NCBI RefSeq assembly: GCF_029633865.1
Contig: NC_079223.1
Coordinates: 30,392,782 to 30,456,781, forward strand
DNA: 64,000 nucleotides
Reading direction: 5' to 3'
From: Lampris incognitus
Lineage: Eukaryota > Chordata > Actinopteri > Lampriformes > Lampridae
This document shows positions 35,065-45,153 of the stretch, piece after piece. A program made the translations under genes and the position numbers. Every line of letters starts with the position of its first letter. Position 1 is the first letter of the stretch. The notes under the pieces were generated by a model. It made no database searches. It was not told the DNA's origin and was given only the letters and a program-made list of their open reading frames with translations.

Positions 35065-38000
35065 GTACCCCCCCTCCGAGGGGCGCCACCGGGCGACCTA
35101 CCAGGCCCGTCAGGGTGCGTCCTGTGGAAGTCCCGGATGAGGTTCGCGTCCAGGACAAGGCGACAAGGGACCCAACACCTCTCCTCCGGGCCATATCCCT
35201 CCCAGTCCACGAGATACTGCAGGCCACGACCGTAGCGACGAGAGTCCAGGAGACGACGAACGGTGTAAACCGGATGATCGTTGATCGTATGAGGAGGTGG
35301 GAGCGGGGGGGGCGGAGGAACTAGAGGGCTGGTAGAGACAGGTTTGAGGCAGGACACATGGAAGGAAGGGTGAACCCGGAGAGTGCGGGGCAGCTTCAGA
35401 CGGACCACAGAGGGGTTAATGACTTTGACAATGGGAAAGGGACCAATATACCTGGGGGACAGTTTTTTAGCGTCCGATCTCAAGGGTAGATCCTTGGTAG
35501 AGAGCCATACCTGGTCACCGGGGGAGTAGTCCGGAGCAGGGGTGCGATGACGATCCGCCAAGCGCTGGTAACGGCCGGAGGCCCTGAGCAGTGCAGCACG
35601 GGCTCGCCACCAGGTCCGACAGCACCGACGGACATGGGCCTGGACAGACGGAACCGGAATGTCTACCTCTTGAGAAGGAAAAAGGGGGGGCTGATAGCCG
35701 TAAAGGCATTGAAAAGGGGACAACCCAGTAGCAGACGATGGCAGGGTGTTATGGGCATATTCTACCCAGGGAAGTTGTGAGGACCAAGAGGATGGGTTGG
35801 CAGACACCAGAAGTGGGAGGACAGTCTCCAATGCCTGGTTGGCCCTCTCAGCCTGGCTGTTGGTCTGAGGATGGAACCCCGATGACAGGCTGACGGTGGC
35901 ACCGATGGCAGAGCAGAAAGCCTTCCAGACAGCAGAAGTGAACTGGGGGCCACAGTCAGACACTATATCACGGGGAAGACCATGGACCCGGAAAACCTCC
36001 CTGACCAGCAGATCCGCAGTCTCTCGGGCCGAAGGCAGTTTAGATAAGGGCAAAAAGTGAGCAAATTTACTGAAGCGATCAACAACAGTCAGTACAACGG
36101 TGTTACCGTCGGAGGCAGGCAGACCAGAGACGAAATCCAAGGACAGATGCGACCAGGGACGGTGTGGAACAGGCAGGGGGCGCAGCAGACTGGCACTGGC
36201 CCGAGTGGAGGGCTTATTCTGGGCACAAACAGGACAGGCAGAAACAAAAGTCCCAGTATCCTCCGTCATGGAAGGGCACCAGAACCGCCTGCGGAGGAAG
36301 GCTAGGGTACAGGTTATTCCAGGATGGCAGGTAAGTTTGGAAGAGTGAGCCCACTGCAACACGCTAGATCTAACAGCGTCTGGAACAAACAAGCGCCCGG
36401 GGGGACCGTTACCTGGGTCAGGCTGAGTCTGTTGTGCTGCCATGACCTCCCTTTCAATGTTCCAGGTGACAGCCGCAGCCGCAACCACACAGGTAGAGGG
36501 AACGATGGTGTCAGGATGGAGATGGGCTCAGACTCCTCCCCATGCACACGAGACAGAACATCGGGCTTGGCATTCCTGGAGCCAGGTCTGTACGTCAAAG
36601 AAAAATTAAAACGACCAAAAAAGAGCGCCCACCTGGCTTGGCGCGCGGTGAGTCGCTTTGCTGACTGGATGTATTCCAGGTTCTTATGGTCAGTCCACAC
36701 TATAAAAGGAAGCTCAGACCCCTCCAGAAAATGTCGCCATTCCTCCAGTGCCAATTTCACCGCCAGGAGCTCACGATTCCCCACATCATAGTTCCTTTCA
36801 GCTGGGGCGAGACAGGCAGGCACAGGGGTGTGTCTTGCCATCCTCACTGGAGCGCTGAGAAAGGACCGCCCCCACCCCAATCTCAGAGGTGTCCACTTCT
36901 ACAACAAACTGCTTGGTTGGGTCTGGCTGGATGAGGATAGGAGCTGTGGTGAAGCGGTGCTTGAGGGCTTGGAAAGCTGCCTCTGCTACAGGGGTCCACA
37001 GGAACGGTCTGGAGGTGGAGGTAAGAGCGGTTAGTGGGGCCACAATGCGGCTGTAGTTGCGGATGAACCATCAGTAGAAGTTGGCAAACCCGAGGAACCT
37101 CTGAAGCTGCTTACGGCTGGTCGGGCTTGGCCACTCAAGAACCGCTCTGACCTTGGCGGGGTCCATTCTCACCTGCCCATCGGCCACGATGTAGCCCAGG
37201 AAGTTGACTGAAGGGGCATGGAATTCGCACTTCTCTGCTTTTACGAAAAGGCGGTTCTCCAGAAGCCGTTGAAGGACTTGGCGGACGTGCATGACATGCT
37301 CTGACAGGTCTCTGGAAAAAATCAGGATATCATCCAGGTAAACAAAAACGAAACGATCCAACATGTCACGTAGGACGTCATTGACCAGACTCTGGAAGAC
37401 AGCTGGGGCATTAGTGAGACCAAACGGCATCACCAGATATTCAAAATGCCCCAGGGGGGTGTTGAAGGCAGTCTTCCATTCATCTCTGTCTCGAACCCAG
37501 ACCAGGTGGTAAGCATTGCGGAGGTCTAGTTAAGTGAACACTGTGGCTCCCTGGAGAGAATCAAAAGCGGAAGTCATGAGGGGCAGAGGGTACTTATTCT
37601 TGACTGTGATGTTATTGAGGCCTCTATAGTCAATACACGGCCAGAGGGTCTTGTCCTTCTTGGCCACAAAAAAGAACCCCGCACCAAGGGGTGATGATGA
37701 CGGGCGAATAAGACCAGCAGCCAAGGAGTCCTTGATGTACCTCTCCATGGACTCCCGCTCAGGCTTGGAGAGGCTATATAGGTGGCTGCTGGGGAGGGGA
37801 GCTCCTGGCAGCAGGTCAATAGCGCAATCATAGGGGCGATGAGGAGGTAGGGAGAGAGCTTGCTGCTTGTTGAACACGGCTTGGAGGTCATGGTACTCTA
37901 GAGGCACCAGTGACAGGTCAGAGGTCTCAGAGCTTGACACCTGACAGGGGACAGACTGAGGCAGAGCAGACTGGAGGCATATGGCATGACAGACGGGACT

Positions 38001-39374
38001 CCAACTTGAAATTCTGGCCGATGACCAATCAATATGGGGACTATGCTTAACCAGCCAGGGATGACCAAGTATAATGGGAACAAGGGGAGAATTGATAACG
38101 AAAAAACTTAGCTCCTCTTGATGGTTTCCCGACAACAGGAGGTGCACAGGCTCGGTCTTAGAGGCTGGTCCAGACTCACAGTGGCAAGACCTAGCTGCTT
38201 CACAACACTTGCATCCAAAAAGCTTTCATCAGCTCCAGAGTCAATTAAAGCCAAAAGTTTAGTGGACTGACCTTTAAAACTGATGGTAGCTTGCAACTGG
38301 GTACGTGGACGAGGAGACAGAGGGCAGACAGTTGGGCTCACGAGGATCATCCCCCTCCCTCGTGAGCCTGCTAGTTTGACGGAACGGTGAGGGCAGGAGG
38401 CGAGAAAGTGACCAGGCTGACCACAATACAAGCAGCTGTTCTCGGTGATGCGGCGTTGATGCTCCTCCGGGTTGAGCCGGAAGCGGCCGAGTTGCATCGG
38501 CTCCGAAGCTGGGGAAGAGTCACGCCTCGGGCTTTCTCGGAGGACGTCAACCTCAGTCGAGCGAGCTCGGCCCCCAGAGTTTGGAGGTGTGGCCCGTGGT
38601 AAGTTGTTGTGACCAGGAAAGCGGCGCGTCCTCTCTCGCCTCCTGCTCCCGGAGACGGTTGTCCACGCGAATGGCCAGGGTAACCAATTCCTCCAACGCT
38701 CCAGGCTCGGGGTAGGAAACCAATTCGTCCTTTATGGATTCGCTTAACCTGTTGGAAAAGCTGGCCAGGAGGGACTCGTTGTTCCATCCGCTCTCCGCTG
38801 ATAGTGTACGGAACTCAACTGAGTAGTCAGCGACGCTGCGGGAACCCTGGCGGAGAGAGATCAGTCTTTTTGATGCATCCTTTCCCCGCACGGGATGATC
38901 AAAAACCTGGCGAAAAGCAGTGGTGAACTCAGCGTAGGATGAGGAAGTGGAGGCCCGCATCTCCCACACCGCTGTAGCCCAATCCAGGGCGCTTCCCCGG
39001 AGAAGACCCATGATGTAAGCGACTTTGGCTCCATCCGTGGAATATGACTGGGGCTGCTGGTTAAACACAATCTCACACTGCATCAAAAAAGGGCGACAAA
39101 GTCCAAAATCTCCATCATACTTATCGGGCGAGGCAACCCATGGTTCCTTAGCCGAAGTTGATGGCGTCGGGGGTGGCGGAGCTGGAGGGGCAGATCCCGG
39201 GCTAGCAGAGGCACTAAGTTGGGTCTGGATTCCGGAGATCTTTGAGCTGAGCCCACGGAGGGCGTCAGCCATCCCCTGTAGCACCTGGCTGTGCTGGCCG
39301 AGGACCGATTCCTGGTTGGCTACAGCCTGGCAGACCGTGGCCAGGTCTGTGGTGGAATGGTCTGCTGGGTCCAT
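35043..39374 (-). pseudogene. chromovirus Gag-Pol with chromodomain, broken
   Basis: Gag starts at 39374 (MDPADHST) with the usual FLMQCEIVFNQQP and MGLLRGSALDWATAVWE blocks. A zinc knuckle CLYCGQPGHFLASC lies at about 38430-38390, protease [12 protein letters not shown] at about 38250, RT text from 37800 with YLDDILIFS (about 37345-37320), RNase H at 37000-36600 and integrase at 36480-35500 with the zinc finger, [20 protein letters not shown] and NSQAERANQ. The C-terminal chromodomain reads [15 protein letters not shown] (about 35220-35175) and would direct integration to marked chromatin. Lesions: stops near 37530 and 37072 and frameshifts near 38540, 38130, 36850 and 36480. Most of the gene stays in one frame, so the ancestor probably had a single ORF. 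Confidence 0.92.
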
Positions 39375-39378
39375 AGTG

Positions 39379-39578
39379 GCTGGAACGTACTGTCATGTAT
39401 CGGGAAAGAACCCAAAAGCAGACGGGACAACCAGGTAAGGGAAGAATCCAGTCTTTATTGAAGTGACCGATCTCGGGGGTAGAGCAGGAGGTGGCTCTGT
39501 GGCAGGCAGGCAGGCAGGCAGAAGTCCATGAATGGCAACGTTCCAGCGAAGACTGGTCCATAGTGGAGGCCTTTTAAG
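39379..39578 (-). promoter_or_regulatory. self-priming signal: TATA box, RNA 5' end and complementary primer site
   Basis: On the minus strand the leader begins, two bases after the LTR, with ACGTTCCAGC (39388-39379). The exact complement, GCTGGAACGT, lies inside the LTR at 39547-39538. A TATA-like TTAAAAG sits 25-31 bases upstream of that, so GCTGGAACGT would be the very 5' end of the transcript. This is the arrangement known for Tf1 and the vertebrate Tf1/sushi group, where the RNA 5' end folds back and primes minus-strand DNA instead of a tRNA. No TGG-starting tRNA primer site is present after the LTR. Confidence 0.8.
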
Positions 39579-39718
39579 GATGAGGGCGATTGCCGGGGTG
39601 AAGGGGGGTCAGCAGGTGTCAGCTGGTGTAGCAGGTGTCAGCTGGCGTAGCAGGTGTCAGCTGGTGTAACAGGTGTCAAGGGCGATCGCTTTGATGTCAA
39701 GGGCGAGAGGCTGTGACA
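39391..39718 (-). repeat. 5' LTR of the chromovirus
   Basis: 328 bp. On the minus strand: TATA-like TTAAAAG at 39578-39572, predicted RNA start at 39547, and polyadenylation signal AATAAA at 39459-39454, so R is about 90-110 bases. A GTGTAGCAGGTGTCAGCTGG-type short tandem repeat lies in U3 (39612-39680). Confidence 0.93.
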
Positions 39719-40283
39719 CTATCGTGAAGAACAGCTGTTCAATCTTATGTTCGGCTATAGTAATATTACATCAAATTTCCCTGATGTTAAATATGGCGTA
39801 CCTCAGGGTTCTTGGCCCTCTACCTTTCTCTCTTTATATCTCACCTTTTGGCCAAATTATATACAGTTATGGAATAAATGTCCATTGCTATGCGGATGAT
39901 ACACAGCTGTATGTGCCTATAAGGGCTGATGATCAAACTCAAATGACTAATTTAGAAGCCTGATTGGCTACCGTGGAAAATTGGATGTCACTAAACTTTC
40001 TGCTTTTAAATTCAGATAAAACCGAGATGCTGGTCACTGGCCCTGCTAGACAGGAACACCAATTTGATCAAGTAACGATAATAATCGACAACTCTGTGAT
40101 TTCACAAAGGCAGCCAGAAATCTTGGTGTTATGTTCAATCCCAGCCTTTCCTTTGATAAGCACATTAAAGAAATCACCAAGACTGCCTTTTTTCACTTTT
40201 GTAACATAGCTAAAATTCAGTCTTTCCTGTCCATGGCTAATGCAGAGACTTTAATACATGCATTTGTTTCATCCAGACTTCCG

Positions 40284-40980
40284 CCAAACTAACCACCAAA
40301 CTCCTACATTAGTGAAGACCTTTCCTGGACATCAAACACCCAGGCCCTAGGGAAAAAGGCCCAACAATGCCTGCATTTCCTGAGGAGGCTGAGGAGTGCC
40401 TGTATATCCCCCGCAATTCTCACCAACTTCTACCACTGCACCATAGAGAGCATCCTGACCAGCTGCATCTCAGTGTGGTACAACAACTGCACCTCAGTAG
40501 ACCAGAAAGCTCTGCAGCACGTTGTCAAGGTGGCCCAGCATATCACCGGTACCCAGCTCCCAGCCATAAAAAACATTTATCAAAAACGCTGCCTTCAAAG
40601 GGGTCTCTCAGCATCGGCAGAGATCCCACCCACCCCAACCATGGACTGTTTTCCCCCCTGCACTCTGGAAGGCGCAACAGAAGCCTCAGAGCCTGCACTA
40701 CCAGGCTCAAAAACAAATTCTTTCCCCAAGCTGTTACCCACCTGAATGCGGCTACCCATTGAATGTCTGTAAATATGTTTATACTCGTGCTCTTTTTTTT
40801 AACTTATCAGTAGCATTTGGTCTTCATTTGTATATATCTTATACTATGTTTGCTGTGTTTGTCTATGTCTGTCTTGCGCTGTTCGGCGAAGCCACCGCCC
40901 TTATTTCGTTTTTAACATGTGCCTGCACATTGTTTTTAATGACAATAAATTGAATTTAATTTAATCGAATTGAGTTAAAT
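40284..40980 (+). mobile_element. 5'-truncated Rex1-like LINE inside the L2
   Basis: Text such as KKAQQCLHFLRRLRSA and NFYHCTIESILTSCISVWYNNC (about 40350-40490), then ALQHVVKVAQHITG, is the C-terminal region of Rex1/CR1-type LINE ORFs. The 3' end has AATAAATTGAATTTAATT (40945-40962), a short tandem ending typical of that group. The L2 frame breaks at SSRLPPN (about 40283) and resumes at about 40981, so this is a nested insertion. Frame changes near 40470 and 40640 show it is dead. Confidence 0.75.
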
Positions 40981-41792
40981 TACTGTAATGTTCTGTTTTC
41001 AGGTCTGCCACATGCTATTACTAAAAATCTTCAGATGGTTCAGAATGATGCAACTAGAATCCTAACTAAAACTAGAAAATTTGACCATATTACACCAATT
41101 CTTGCCTCCCTTCATTGGCTTCCTATCCATGTTAGATCAGACTTCAAGGTGTTTCTGATGATTTATAAAAGCCTGAAATGGGCTTGCCCCATCTCACCTG
41201 TCTGATCTCCTTAAACCATACATTCCATCTCGAGCTCTTCGGTCTCAATATACAGGGATCGGGTATGTATCCAAAATTAAAAAGAAGTCAGCTGGTTGCA
41301 GGGCCTTTTCCTATCGGGCCCTGTTCTTGTGGAATAACCTGCCTGCTGCCACCAGACAACCAGAGTCTGTTGAGTCCTTTAAATCCAAACTTAAAACTCA
41401 TCTTTTTGCCTTAGCCTATAAGTAGTTGCCTTTAAATTGAGTGCTTCACAACCTGTACTGCATGGTGGGTCGGTTTCTGTCTCTATGAATTTACCAAGCA
41501 TTGTTCTGCCAATGAGATTATAGCATATAGATTACTGACTATTGCAAACTGTTTTCTTCTCTCAAGTCTTTTCTCTTTCTCTGAATGATGTCTTCTTTCT
41601 CTTTTTCTGTGTGTGAATGGTGTCATGTGAGTCTCCCTTGTGTGCATGTGCAGTCTGTCCTCCTCCCAGGTCTCCATGGTGATAGTGGTCACCACCTAGA
41701 CACTGCTTGGCATCCCCCTCCATCACATTTTCTATTTATGTATCTTATAAATCCAAATTATTTTGTTATCGTGTTTTAATTTTATATCCTTC

Positions 41793-42294
41793 TGTTATGG
41801 CCCTAGTGCCGTGTGTCTGTAATGTTCCCTCTCCTGTGGAGCTGCTGATTGAGCGCAGGTGATTCCAATCCTCATCAGCTCGGTATAAGCCTTGGAGAGA
41901 TCTGGCCAGTGGGCCAGTGTTGGTGGCAACAAAAGTGAGAGAAATGGTGAGTGGGTCATTGTTGGCAGCCAGAGTCGGCTAGTGGGCAATTGTTGTCAAC
42001 CAGTGTACGAGCTCTTGTGTCGATACCCAATACTCCTTGAGATGGAGCGTGAAACCTGTGTTATTGTTGTTGTTGTTTCTTTCTTTTTTGGTCTGATCTG
42101 AGGTTGTTTTGTTGTCTGAGCCTGGTTAGTTAAGAGCCAGGTTCTTTAGTTGCCCTTTTTATTGTATATATTGATTTTAGGGTTCATACATGGTTTTGTT
42201 ATTATACCTCCGCCTCCCACCCTTCTTATTCCTCCGGGACACTTTTATTTACTTTTGTTACTTCCCCCTGGACCTTTTAATGGGGAACGTAACA
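41793..42294. mobile_element. solo LTR with 5-bp TSD
   Basis: TGTTATGGCCCTAG (41793) to GGGAACGTAACA (42294), ends TGTTA...TAACA, flanked by CCTTC at 41788-41792 and 42295-42299. No internal region remains, as after recombination between two LTRs. It lies in the L2 3' untranslated region. Probably Gypsy-type but not proven. Confidence 0.88.
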
Positions 42295-42684
42295 CCTTCT
42301 CTCACGAAGATGTGTGACCAAGTTTTTTTTTTTTTTTAATATGGCGATGCTGGCTGGTCACGTGGCTCGGGTCTCGGGTTGTTCCGCTGCCGTCTGGAGA
42401 CTGCTTGGCATCCTCCTCATCACATTCTTCATATATCTTATAATTCTGTCATCCTCTTTCAGTGTTGTATTGTGTAAACACAACATCCATTGCATGTTGT
42501 CCGTCTTTGGAGAGAGATCCCTCCTCTGTTGCTCTCCCTGAGGTTTGTTCCGGTTCTTCCCCCCGCAAAGGAATTGTTCATTATGCGGTGCGAGGGTCTA
42601 AGGATAGGCGGTTGTATTGCTGTAAAGCCCTTTGAGGCAAATTTGTAATTCGTGATATTGGGCTATACAAATAAAATGGACTTG

Positions 42685-42984
42685 AAGTCATACATTTTAC
42701 ACAGAACAGTGAGACGGTGTAATAATGGCGCAACATCCCTGCCTTGAAAAGGCTGTGTACAAAGCCCAAAAGATGTTCCCATGAGCTGTTTTTAGAGACT
42801 TAAAAATCAACCCATATGTAGACCCAAATTAAATCTGTGGTTTTATTTATTTTTGCATTTTCTGCATCCCTTTTTTTTCTTTGATGAAAAGCTGCAGAAT
42901 TATTTTAGTTTCTCGGATATATAGCAGTCATTTTTAAGTTTTCCTTTTTTATTAATTCCCTTGGGAAATTCAGTTACTGCAAAT
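42685..42984. other. no gene recognised
   Basis: AT-rich sequence between the L2 end and a SINE. Confidence 0.5.
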
Positions 42985-43305
42985 TAACCCATCCTAGCTA
43001 GCAGCAGTGGGCTGCTGCCTTCATGCTGCGCACGGGAAACTACTCCAGTTCTTTTCCCATTGCCTTGGTCAGGGTCACAGACAGGAGTGTTAACCCTAAC
43101 ATGCATGTTTCTTTTGGGGGTGGGGGAAACCGGAGCACCCGGAGAAAACCCACTGCAGACACGGGGAGAACATGCAAACTCCACACAGGACGACCTGGGA
43201 TGACCCGATGACCCCCCCCCCCAAGGTTGGATGACCCTGGGGTTCGAATCCAGGATCTTCCTGCTGTTAGGCGACAGTGCTAACCACTGGGCCACCGTGC
43301 GTCCA
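42985..43305 (-). mobile_element. tRNA-headed SINE (family B)
   Basis: Head at 43305 on the minus strand (GGTGGCCCAGTGGTTAGCAC, B box GGATTCGAACCCC near 43247-43235); body with GGAAACCGGAGCACCCGGAG (43125-43144 plus). Its tail at about 42985 reads AACCCATCC on the plus strand. Confidence 0.85.
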
Positions 43306-43439
43306 TCGTAACATAAAAAATGGTAATAGTAACGTAAAAAAATGTATTTTAGAAATTCTGGCCACTTAAGATGGGCGTTCTTCAGTATTTGTGAAAATTT
43401 AGAGGGGCAGCGCAATGGCCATGAATTTTCAGTTTTTTG

Positions 43440-43834
43440 TTTTGGTGATATTTAACCCACTCTTCCGAGCCGTTTCAATCTCTGCTCCACCCGCTCTGTC
43501 GATCCGGGGAGGGCTGCAGACTACCACATGCCTCCTCCGATACATATAGAGTCGCCAGCCGCTTTTTTTCACCTGAGAGTGAGGAGTTTCGCCAAGGGGA
43601 CGTAGCGCATGGGATGACGCTGTTCCCCCTCCCCCTTGAACAGGCGCCCCGACCGACCAGGGGAGGCGCTATTGCAGCGACCAGGAAAAAATGCCATCCG
43701 GCTTCCCACCAGCAAACACGGCCACTTGTGTCTGTAGGGACGTCCGACCAAGCCGGAGGTAACGCGCGGACTTGAACCGCCGATCCCCGTGTTGGTAGGC
43801 AACGGAACAGACTGCCACGCCACCCGGACGTCCC
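43440..43834 (-). mobile_element. tRNA-derived SINE (family A, copy 5)
   Basis: Minus-strand copy; head near 43834 with an altered A box (TGGCGTGGCAGTC) and B box GGTTCAAGTCC; tail near 43450. Confidence 0.83.
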
Positions 43835-44133
43835 CAAGTTTACCGTTTTTATTATTTTTTTTAAAAAGTCTCTTTAAAGGGTAAATGCAATCATGTGGAA
43901 ATTGCAGGAAAGAAGAGACGGACAATTTCTCTCACTGACTACACGAACGCGTGTCTTATTTCTCTGTCCAAAACCAGCAGCCCGAGCAACATGGCGCTGC
44001 CCCAACCAATCGTCGCCGTAGCTCACCCTGTTAACCCGGAAACACTTTCTTAAAGCGACCAGAACCGATTATGGGACAATATGTCTGTCATGTGCATAAA
44101 CGACAGGCAAGGGAGCCGCGATTAATAACGTGC
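43835..44133. other. flank, partly the left remainder of the split 3' LTR
   Basis: The minus strand from 44133 downward continues the LTR-like sequence broken at 48506 (AATAAAGCAC then GTTATTAATCGCGG). Its far end is not clear; CATGACA near 44095-44089 is a candidate terminus. No gene. Confidence 0.4.
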
Positions 44134-44374
44134 TGTGGTGGACACGTATTGGGGACAGAATTCACCCCAGGAACTAAGGGTTAAGTCAGGGTTGCCCTGG
44201 CAGGTTACCGCAGGGTTAAGTTATGGTTGTCCAGCCAGTTTTCTGAGGATTCTTGCCGCCTCCGCTCAGTCGAGCTGTGGTTTTGTTGTCTCTCTGATTT
44301 ACCGTGGATTAAAGAAAGTTGCCTACACGGCTAAAGTGTGAACCTACGGTCTTCTCCGTTCCTTCGGCTCTACA
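44134..44374 (+). repeat. 5' LTR of the tRNA-Trp Gypsy element
   Basis: 241 bp, TG...CA. Differs from the 3' copy at the fifth base (G versus T) and in TTACCGC versus TTACTGC. Confidence 0.93.
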
Positions 44375-44426
44375 CTGGTGACCCCGACGTCGGTTTTCGG
44401 ATAAGTTTTCTGAAACCACACACATT

Positions 44427-45119
44427 ATGGCTACGAACGCCGTTGCAATTAAACTGCCGGAGTTTTGGGAGTCTTCCGCGGCTACATGGTTCGCGCAGGC
44501 TGAGGCACAGTTCGGGCTCAGAGACATAACAGCAGACGAGACCAGGTACTACTACGTAGTGGCAGCGCTGGGGGGCGCTACGGCTTCCAGGATAAGCGGT
44601 TTCATAACCAACCCACCGGCCGATCGTAAATACGCCGCACTTAAGAATCTCCTCCTTGAAACTTTTGAACTGTCAACAACGGAGAGAGCACGTCGCCTCT
44701 TCGCAATTCAGGGCTTGGGAGATGGCAAACCATCGGAGCTAATGAGCAGGATGTTAAACCTACTGGGTCAAGAAAAGCCATGTTTCCTGTTTATGGAGCT
44801 GTTTCTGCGCAACATGCCGCCCCACGTCCAGACTGCGCTCGCTAACTCCACCATCACTGATCCCCGTGAGCTGGCAAAGGAGGCTGACCGATTCTTCGTC
44901 GCTACACAACGTTCCTCCCATGCCGGGGTGCCGGCTCCTACCTTCACTGGCCCCCCACCGACATCGCGGGCGTGGCCCGACGGTGGCGCCACAGCGTCAG
45001 ACCGCTACAAGCCCTCTGGACTCTGTATGTACCACGCTCGATTTGGTGCGAAAGCGAAACGGTGCCGTTCCCCCTGCAACTACAGGCCGACGGGAAACGA
45101 GAGGGCCAACACTCAGTAG
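44427..45119 (+). CDS. Gag protein of the tRNA-Trp Gypsy element
   Basis: 230 codons, starting MATNAVAIKLPEFW and containing WFAQAEAQFGLRDIT, TRYYYVVAAL and the GLGDGKPSELMSRML block typical of this Gypsy group; Gag assembles the particle. The C-terminal part has CMYHARFGAKAKRC instead of a standard CCHC knuckle. The ATG at 44427 follows the primer site by about 37 bases. The ORF is intact and ends at TAG 45117-45119, just after a -1 frameshift signal at 45092-45136, by which part of the ribosomes would make Gag-Pol. Confidence 0.9.
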   Translation: MATNAVAIKLPEFWESSAATWFAQAEAQFGLRDITADETRYYYVVAALGGATASRISGFITNPPADRKYAALKNLLLETFELSTTERARRLFAIQGLGDGKPSELMSRMLNLLGQEKPCFLFMELFLRNMPPHVQTALANSTITDPRELAKEADRFFVATQRSSHAGVPAPTFTGPPPTSRAWPDGGATASDRYKPSGLCMYHARFGAKAKRCRSPCNYRPTGNERANTQ

Positions 45120-45153
45120 TGGCCATGAGTGTTGGCGATACGAGCAGGCTACT
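45092..45153 (+). promoter_or_regulatory. programmed -1 ribosomal frameshift signal between gag and pol
   Basis: The slippery heptamer GGGAAAC at 45092-45098 is in the exact register needed (Gag codons GGA AAC). After a 6-base spacer comes a 9-bp perfect stem, GCCAACACT (45105-45113) with AGTGTTGGC (45128-45136), loop of 14 bases. Loop bases AGTAG (45115-45119, which include the gag stop) can pair with CTACT (45149-45153), which would form an H-type pseudoknot. The pol frame is -1 relative to gag and open from 44972 to 45421. The same heptamer serves gag-pro shifting in type D retroviruses. Confidence 0.82.

Larger units (their letters stand above)
34736..39718 (-). mobile_element. Ty3/Gypsy chromovirus (Tf1/sushi-like), degraded
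   Basis: LTRs at 34736-35064 (3' LTR) and 39391-39718 (5' LTR), roughly 4% different by eye, flanked by the target duplication CTATC (34731-34735 and 39719-39723). A purine tract GGAGGGGGGG precedes the 3' LTR on the minus strand (35074-35065). The interior encodes gag, protease, RT, RNase H and integrase with a chromodomain, all on the minus strand. The LTR and leader show self-priming anatomy (see the regulatory entry). Length is about 5.0 kb. Confidence 0.93.
34488..39754 (-). mobile_element. SINE (family C tail) split by the chromovirus
   Basis: The 10-base word CTATAGTAAT at 34478-34487 and 39755-39764 flanks the insertion in the L2 RT frame. After subtracting the chromovirus and its duplication, about 280 bases remain (34488-34735 and 39724-39754). 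They include the antisense SINE tail CAGGGTCATGGGGATGCTGG and CCTGGACAGGCCGCCAGG. The head portion is poorly conserved. Confidence 0.7.
33690..41425 (+). pseudogene. L2 LINE reverse transcriptase ORF, split by insertions
   Basis: Blocks in order: FLFDTVSKL (33695 region), NNYRPVSKLPFFSKVLERVVYQQL (about 34130-34200), motif A LLPDLSAAFGTIDHCIL (about 34335-34385), VKYGVPQGS and FSLYISPFGQIIYS (about 39785-39870), the intact catalytic box CYADDTQLY (39886-39912), WMSLNFLLLNSDKTEML (39984-40034) and a C-terminal block LPHAITKNLQMVQNDATRIL (from about 41007). Frameshifts and the nested elements make it non-functional, but the YADD box itself survives. Confidence 0.85.
33690..42685 (+). mobile_element. 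L2-type LINE (copy 2), carrying a nest of later insertions
   Basis: Plus-strand L2 element. Coding text runs 33690-34487, 39755-40283 and 40981-41425. The 3' untranslated part continues around a solo LTR to GTAATTCGTGATATTGGGC (42646) and AAATAAAATGGACTTGAAG (about 42670-42688), the typical teleost L2 end. Insertions in order: a split SINE (34488-39754) containing the chromovirus (34736-39718), a Rex1-like fragment (40284-40980) and a solo LTR (41793-42294). Removing them restores a continuous but damaged L2. Confidence 0.82.
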
